From contig JAYQWG010000029.1 of NCBI GenBank assembly GCA_038150225.1, positions 1 to 25,128 on the forward strand: 25,128 nt of DNA, in the 5' to 3' direction. Numbering within the stretch: the first letter of the stretch is position 1; the number at the start of each line of letters is the position of its first letter. Origin of the DNA: Lucifugimonas sp038150225 (lineage in GTDB: Bacteria > Chloroflexota > Dehalococcoidia > Lucifugimonadales > Lucifugimonadaceae). Of this stretch, positions 22,289 to 25,128 are shown piece by piece. The notes beneath the pieces are model-generated. The model was not told the DNA's origin. It made no database searches and saw only the letters and a program-made list of their open reading frames with translations. The position numbers and the translations under genes were made by a program.

Positions 22289-22795
22289 CTAGGCGAGCAT
22301 GCGTTGACGAGGACCGAACGCCTCAGGATCGAATGCCGGCAGTGTCATAACTCCCTGTGGCTCACCGTTCCATACAAGTGGAGTCGAAAGTACTGAGCGG
22401 AGACCGGCAGCCGCTCGGTACTTCTCGTCATCGACCAGTTCAATGAGTTCGTTGAGTTCATCATCAACAGCGTGGTATTGCTGAAATTTGACGAACATTT
22501 GGTGCCTTATTCGACCTTGGGGGATCATTACCCGCTGCGAATCGCCTGGCTGATCGATTTCAATCCCAGATACAAAAACGCTGTCGACGTGATCGAAGTC
22601 AGGTGTCAGGGCTGCAAGTGCAAGGCGATCATGCGGAACCACTTTTTTCGCTGGAGCTGCGAACTCTTCAAAGGCTTCGTCGGTGCTTAGTGAAGCCGCA
22701 ATTCGACCGATCTCCGTCAGGACCAGGAGTTCATCCGTGGTCGGCTGTTCTATGATTTCCGCGTCTTGGTTGCGCTCGGTTCGATCGACCAACAA
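22289..22795 (-). pseudogene. GAF-domain signalling protein truncated by an in-frame stop
   Basis: A TTG start at 22795 (AGGTG upstream) opens a 168-residue frame with a GAF domain. TDELLVLTEIGRIAASLSTDEAFEEF and VVPHDRLALAAL lead into LRSVLSTPLVWNGEPQGVMTLPAFDPEAFGPRQRMLA and a TAG at 22289-22291. After the stop the same frame continues EIGRQIAGSVAMAKQTVD, the usual last helix of a GAF domain. The TAG therefore looks like a nonsense mutation (one base from GAG or AAG). GAF domains bind small ligands and often precede HisKA domains. Here the next coding remnant to the left is a HisKA fragment on the opposite strand, ending 32 nt away. Confidence 0.6.
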
Positions 22796-22864
22796 TCACA
22801 CCTGGACTATTGAGAACTAGGCAAAATAACTGTAATCGTCTCCGCATCCACCCAAAACTACTTC

Positions 22865-22951
22865 ATGCCGTACGTACACTATGCGGTAGGTCGGTACTGT
22901 AATGAATGTGGGTTTGAAGAACTGAAATCACGAGGTTTTACTGCGAAGTAA
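22865..22951 (+). CDS. Very small open frame with a CxxC pair, doubtful
   Basis: The 28-residue frame MPYVHYAVGRYCNECGFEEL to TAK lies in the gap between the GAF remnant and rpiB and overlaps the rpiB 3' end by 14 nt. CNEC could be half of a zinc ribbon. There is no ribosome site and no second CxxC. It may be chance or a gene remnant. Confidence 0.12.
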   Translation: MPYVHYAVGRYCNECGFEELKSRGFTAK

Positions 22952-23405
22952 GTTCCCGGGCGTACTTCATTTCCATTTCTGAAAGCTTCTGCACGCGCCT
23001 TCTGAAATCTGGCTCGGTCGAGAATTCAGCGTTCACAAAGGCGCCCAGAACTTCTTTCGCAAGCTCGATCCCAATGATCCATGCCCCAATGCAAATCAGG
23101 TTGACGTCATCGTGTTCAACACCCTGGTGCGCACAATGGGTGTCGTGAGCCAGCATTGCCCTGATACCCGGAACTTTGTTACCGGCAATCGAAGCACCAA
23201 CCCCGGTTCCGCAAACGAGTACTCCTCGTTCGGCCTCGCCAGAAAGAATCGCCGATGTAACTCGTTGAGCAATGTCAGGAAAGTCGACGGGATCTTCTGA
23301 ATGTGTCCCGTGGTCGACTACCTCGTGCCCCTGTGAGCGCAGGTACTCAGCAACCGGGCCTTTCATTGGGAATCCGGCGTGATCACCACCAATTGCAAGT
23401 TTCAT
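22938..23405 (-). CDS. rpiB: RpiB/LacAB-family sugar-phosphate isomerase (ribose 5-phosphate isomerase B)
   Basis: It interconverts ribose 5-phosphate and ribulose 5-phosphate or a related aldose/ketose phosphate pair. GGDHAG (6-11), DHGTHS and VCGTGVGASIAGNK (64-77), with the general-base Cys65, are present. So are GIRAMLAHD and a C-terminal FRRRV with phosphate-binding arginines. The family's HNDAN motif reads HDDVN (98-102), an Asn-to-Asp change that may affect substrate choice. At 155 residues it is typical. The ATG at 23405 has GGAG 9 nt upstream. It follows the thioesterase gene by 44 nt on the same strand, so an operon is likely. Confidence 0.92.
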   Translation of the reverse strand: MKLAIGGDHAGFPMKGPVAEYLRSQGHEVVDHGTHSEDPVDFPDIAQRVTSAILSGEAERGVLVCGTGVGASIAGNKVPGIRAMLAHDTHCAHQGVEHDDVNLICIGAWIIGIELAKEVLGAFVNAEFSTEPDFRRRVQKLSEMEMKYARELTSQ

Positions 23406-23449
23406 ATCTGATTACTCCGTGTTCATCACCATAAGTTCATAAATCCGGA

Positions 23450-23962
23450 TTACCCGTCCAGGTGCTGGAATAGTCCGGTCGGATCAGCCCACTCATCAGG
23501 AACCCGAACAGACAGCACGGTCGCATCGCAGGTCAACACACCATCATGCGAGAAGAAATCTATCGCGTGCTCGGTCTTCCTATCCGATTTCGTAATCAAT
23601 TTCGCCCTTGCCGTAACCGGACCATCGATTCGAGTTGGTTTCCTGTAGTTCACCGTCAGGGATGCGGTCGCGTACCAGATTTTTTGACCCTCACCGACCT
23701 CTCGTCCCTCGGTTTTATACGCCTCCGCTATTGCGGTACATACTCCGTGGCAGTCAATGATCGAAGCTATTGTCCCGCCGTTCAATACGTCAGGCGGCAT
23801 TGCCGAGTGGTACGACTTTGGTTGATATACGCACACGGACTCATCACCGTCCCAGAACGACTTGATGTTCAACCCTTTTTCGTTCCATGCCCCACACCCA
23901 TAACAGTGGTTACCGTGTAATCCATCTTGAAAATACGTTTGTTCAGCCGTTGATTGGCTCAT
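23450..23962 (-). CDS. Hotdog-fold thioesterase (PaaI/4HBT-like)
   Basis: This 170-residue single hotdog domain probably hydrolyses an acyl-CoA or acyl thioester. CYGCGAWNEKGL (20-31) is the Cys-rich N-terminal motif common in one PaaI-like group. The central helix is VLNGGTIASIIDCHGVCTAIA, followed by the long strands ATASLTVNYRKPTRIDGPV and CDATVLSVRVP. The likely active-site acid lies in the IDCHG segment, but I cannot assign it securely. The ATG at 23962 precedes the whole domain. It is upstream of rpiB on the same strand and divergent from the MFS gene. The substrate is unknown. Confidence 0.85.
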   Translation of the reverse strand: MSQSTAEQTYFQDGLHGNHCYGCGAWNEKGLNIKSFWDGDESVCVYQPKSYHSAMPPDVLNGGTIASIIDCHGVCTAIAEAYKTEGREVGEGQKIWYATASLTVNYRKPTRIDGPVTARAKLITKSDRKTEHAIDFFSHDGVLTCDATVLSVRVPDEWADPTGLFQHLDG

Positions 23963-24076
23963 GTTTTGCCCCGAAAACTAGCTCGATGCCAATACGATAC
24001 CGAAAATTCTCACTCCCTTGCCCGCAGGTCCTCATTCTGATGGCATCTCGTAACTGGTAACTTCATCTGACCCACC

Positions 24077-25128
24077 GTGACTAGTACACATCGAACTGAA
24101 CCCAACCGCGGGAAGACCCTTTTGCTCGTTTCCCTGGCGACCTTATTTGCTCTTTCGGTTTGGTTCTCAACAAACGCCATTTCCGGCGCGTTAGAGCAGG
24201 AAAAAGCACTAAGCGAGTCAGCGATTTCGTTTTTGACAATCGCCGTTCAACTTGGGTTTGTGTTCGGAACCCTCGTCATTGCCGTAACGAACTTGTCGGA
24301 CCTCGTGAACGCACGAACGCTTTTCGCTGTTTCTTCTGCCCTTGCGGCTGTGGCAAATCTGAGTGTGCTTTTCGTCGATTCAACCGAGTTGTTGTTGCTC
24401 AGCCGGTTCTTGGCAGGTGCCTTCCTTGGAGTGGTTTATCCACCTGCTATGAAAGTCGTTTCCGGGTGGTACACCTCGGGTCGAGGATTCGCGCTGGGGA
24501 CAATGGTTGGGGCACTCACGGTCGGCTCCGGCTCACCCCACTTACTGAGATCCATATTAACCGAAAACTGGGAGTACGTAATCGTTGGTAGTTCCGTCCT
24601 GGCGGTCGTCGGCGGACTGACCATGCGATTCCTTATTAGCGACGGACCGCACGATGTCAAAGGAGCAAAATTCAATCCGCGGTATTTGGCAACGGCGATC
24701 ACGGAACGTGGCCCGAGACTAGCCTTATTCGGTTATTTGGGGCATATGTGGGAGCTCTACGCCATGTGGGCCTGGATTGGTGCGTACATGCTGTTCGTTC
24801 TCGGTGACCTCGCAATATTCAACCGAACACTTGGTGTTGCCAGCGCGGTCACCTTCGCGGTATTCCTCGCAGGTGCAATGGCCAGTTCCTATGCCGGAGT
24901 TTGGTCGGAAAAGATCGGTAGAACCGCAGTAACCAGCATTGCCATGATCATTAGCGGAGGCACAGCTCTGTTCATCGGCTTTCTACAGACCGAACTATCG
25001 TGGCTAATAGTGATCCTCGCACTTGTTTGGGGTGCATCGGTAATTGCCGACTCTGCTCAGTTCTCAACAAGCATGATCGAGCTTTCTCCTCGATATGACC
25101 TCGAGAAACCATGTCAAAGAATGCGCCC
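24077..25128 (+). CDS. Major facilitator superfamily transporter, 3' end missing
   Basis: The frame starts at GTG 24077, just after an in-frame TGA, and stays open to the right edge (about 350 codons). It encodes repeated hydrophobic helices: TLLLVSLATLFALSVWFSTN, ISFLTIAVQLGFVFGTLVIA, LLLLSRFLAGAFLGVVYPPA and more. GHMWELYAMWAWIGAYM at the start of the second half and SRFLAGA after helix 3 fit the MFS. About ten of twelve helices are in the window. The last dozen residues (YDLEKPCQRMRP) are charged and unlike the expected membrane continuation, so the contig tip may carry an error. The transported substrate is unknown. It is divergent from the thioesterase-rpiB pair. Confidence 0.88.
   Translation, partial: MTSTHRTEPNRGKTLLLVSLATLFALSVWFSTNAISGALEQEKALSESAISFLTIAVQLGFVFGTLVIAVTNLSDLVNARTLFAVSSALAAVANLSVLFVDSTELLLLSRFLAGAFLGVVYPPAMKVVSGWYTSGRGFALGTMVGALTVGSGSPHLLRSILTENWEYVIVGSSVLAVVGGLTMRFLISDGPHDVKGAKFNPRYLATAITERGPRLALFGYLGHMWELYAMWAWIGAYMLFVLGDLAIFNRTLGVASAVTFAVFLAGAMASSYAGVWSEKIGRTAVTSIAMIISGGTALFIGFLQTELSWLIVILALVWGASVIADSAQFSTSMIELSPRYDLEKPCQRMR

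Overview
This window looks like a chromosomal contig from an uncultured bacterium, most likely a marine Chloroflexota of the SAR202 type. That placement is inference. It rests on the DnaA and GyrB sequence style, a mandelate-racemase-type enolase-superfamily gene, CoA-transferase genes, a GrdB-related remnant, and frequent GTG and TTG starts. No 16S rRNA or tRNA is present to test it. I see no mobile element, phage gene or CRISPR array.

Layout. (1) 1-5571, minus strand: a 2-oxo acid dehydrogenase locus read E1alpha, E1beta, terminator, a type II haloacid dehalogenase, a lipoprotein with an HExxH zinc-protease motif, then E2 running off the left edge. The lipoprotein gene is crossed by a 100-N scaffold gap flanked by an exact 55-bp duplication. 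Deleting one copy plus the Ns restores a single frame, so the gap is almost certainly an assembly artefact. (2) 5746-8824: a DUF1294 membrane protein (minus) and gyrB (plus), with a strong terminator after gyrB. (3) 8943-13572: an overlapping minus-strand operon obgE-nadD-pyrE, then a 390-bp non-coding region with about nine DnaA-box-like 9-mers and an AT-rich stretch (the probable oriC), then dnaA. A non-coding interval with a plus-strand terminator separates dnaA from fmt. (4) 13573-18334: fmt (plus), then minus-strand NIPSNAP, ffh, a broken GrdB-family pseudogene and a two-subunit CoA-transferase. The last is driven by a near-consensus promoter that implies a leaderless GTG start. (5) 18411-21401, plus strand: a glycerophosphodiester phosphodiesterase, an uncharacterised conserved protein and an enolase-superfamily dehydratase or racemase. 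(6) 21402-22795: a decayed signalling locus. A histidine kinase (frameshifted, no ATPase domain) converges on a GAF-domain gene cut by an in-frame TAG. (7) 22938-25128: an RpiB-type isomerase and a hotdog thioesterase (minus), then an MFS transporter (plus) cut by the right edge.

Functional picture: the replication core (oriC, dnaA, gyrB) sits beside housekeeping genes for ribosome assembly, NAD and pyrimidine synthesis, initiator-tRNA formylation and membrane targeting. Around these lie carbon-oxidation genes: acyl-CoA formation by the dehydrogenase complex, CoA transfer, sugar-acid dehydration and phosphodiester hydrolysis. Three genes show inactivating lesions.
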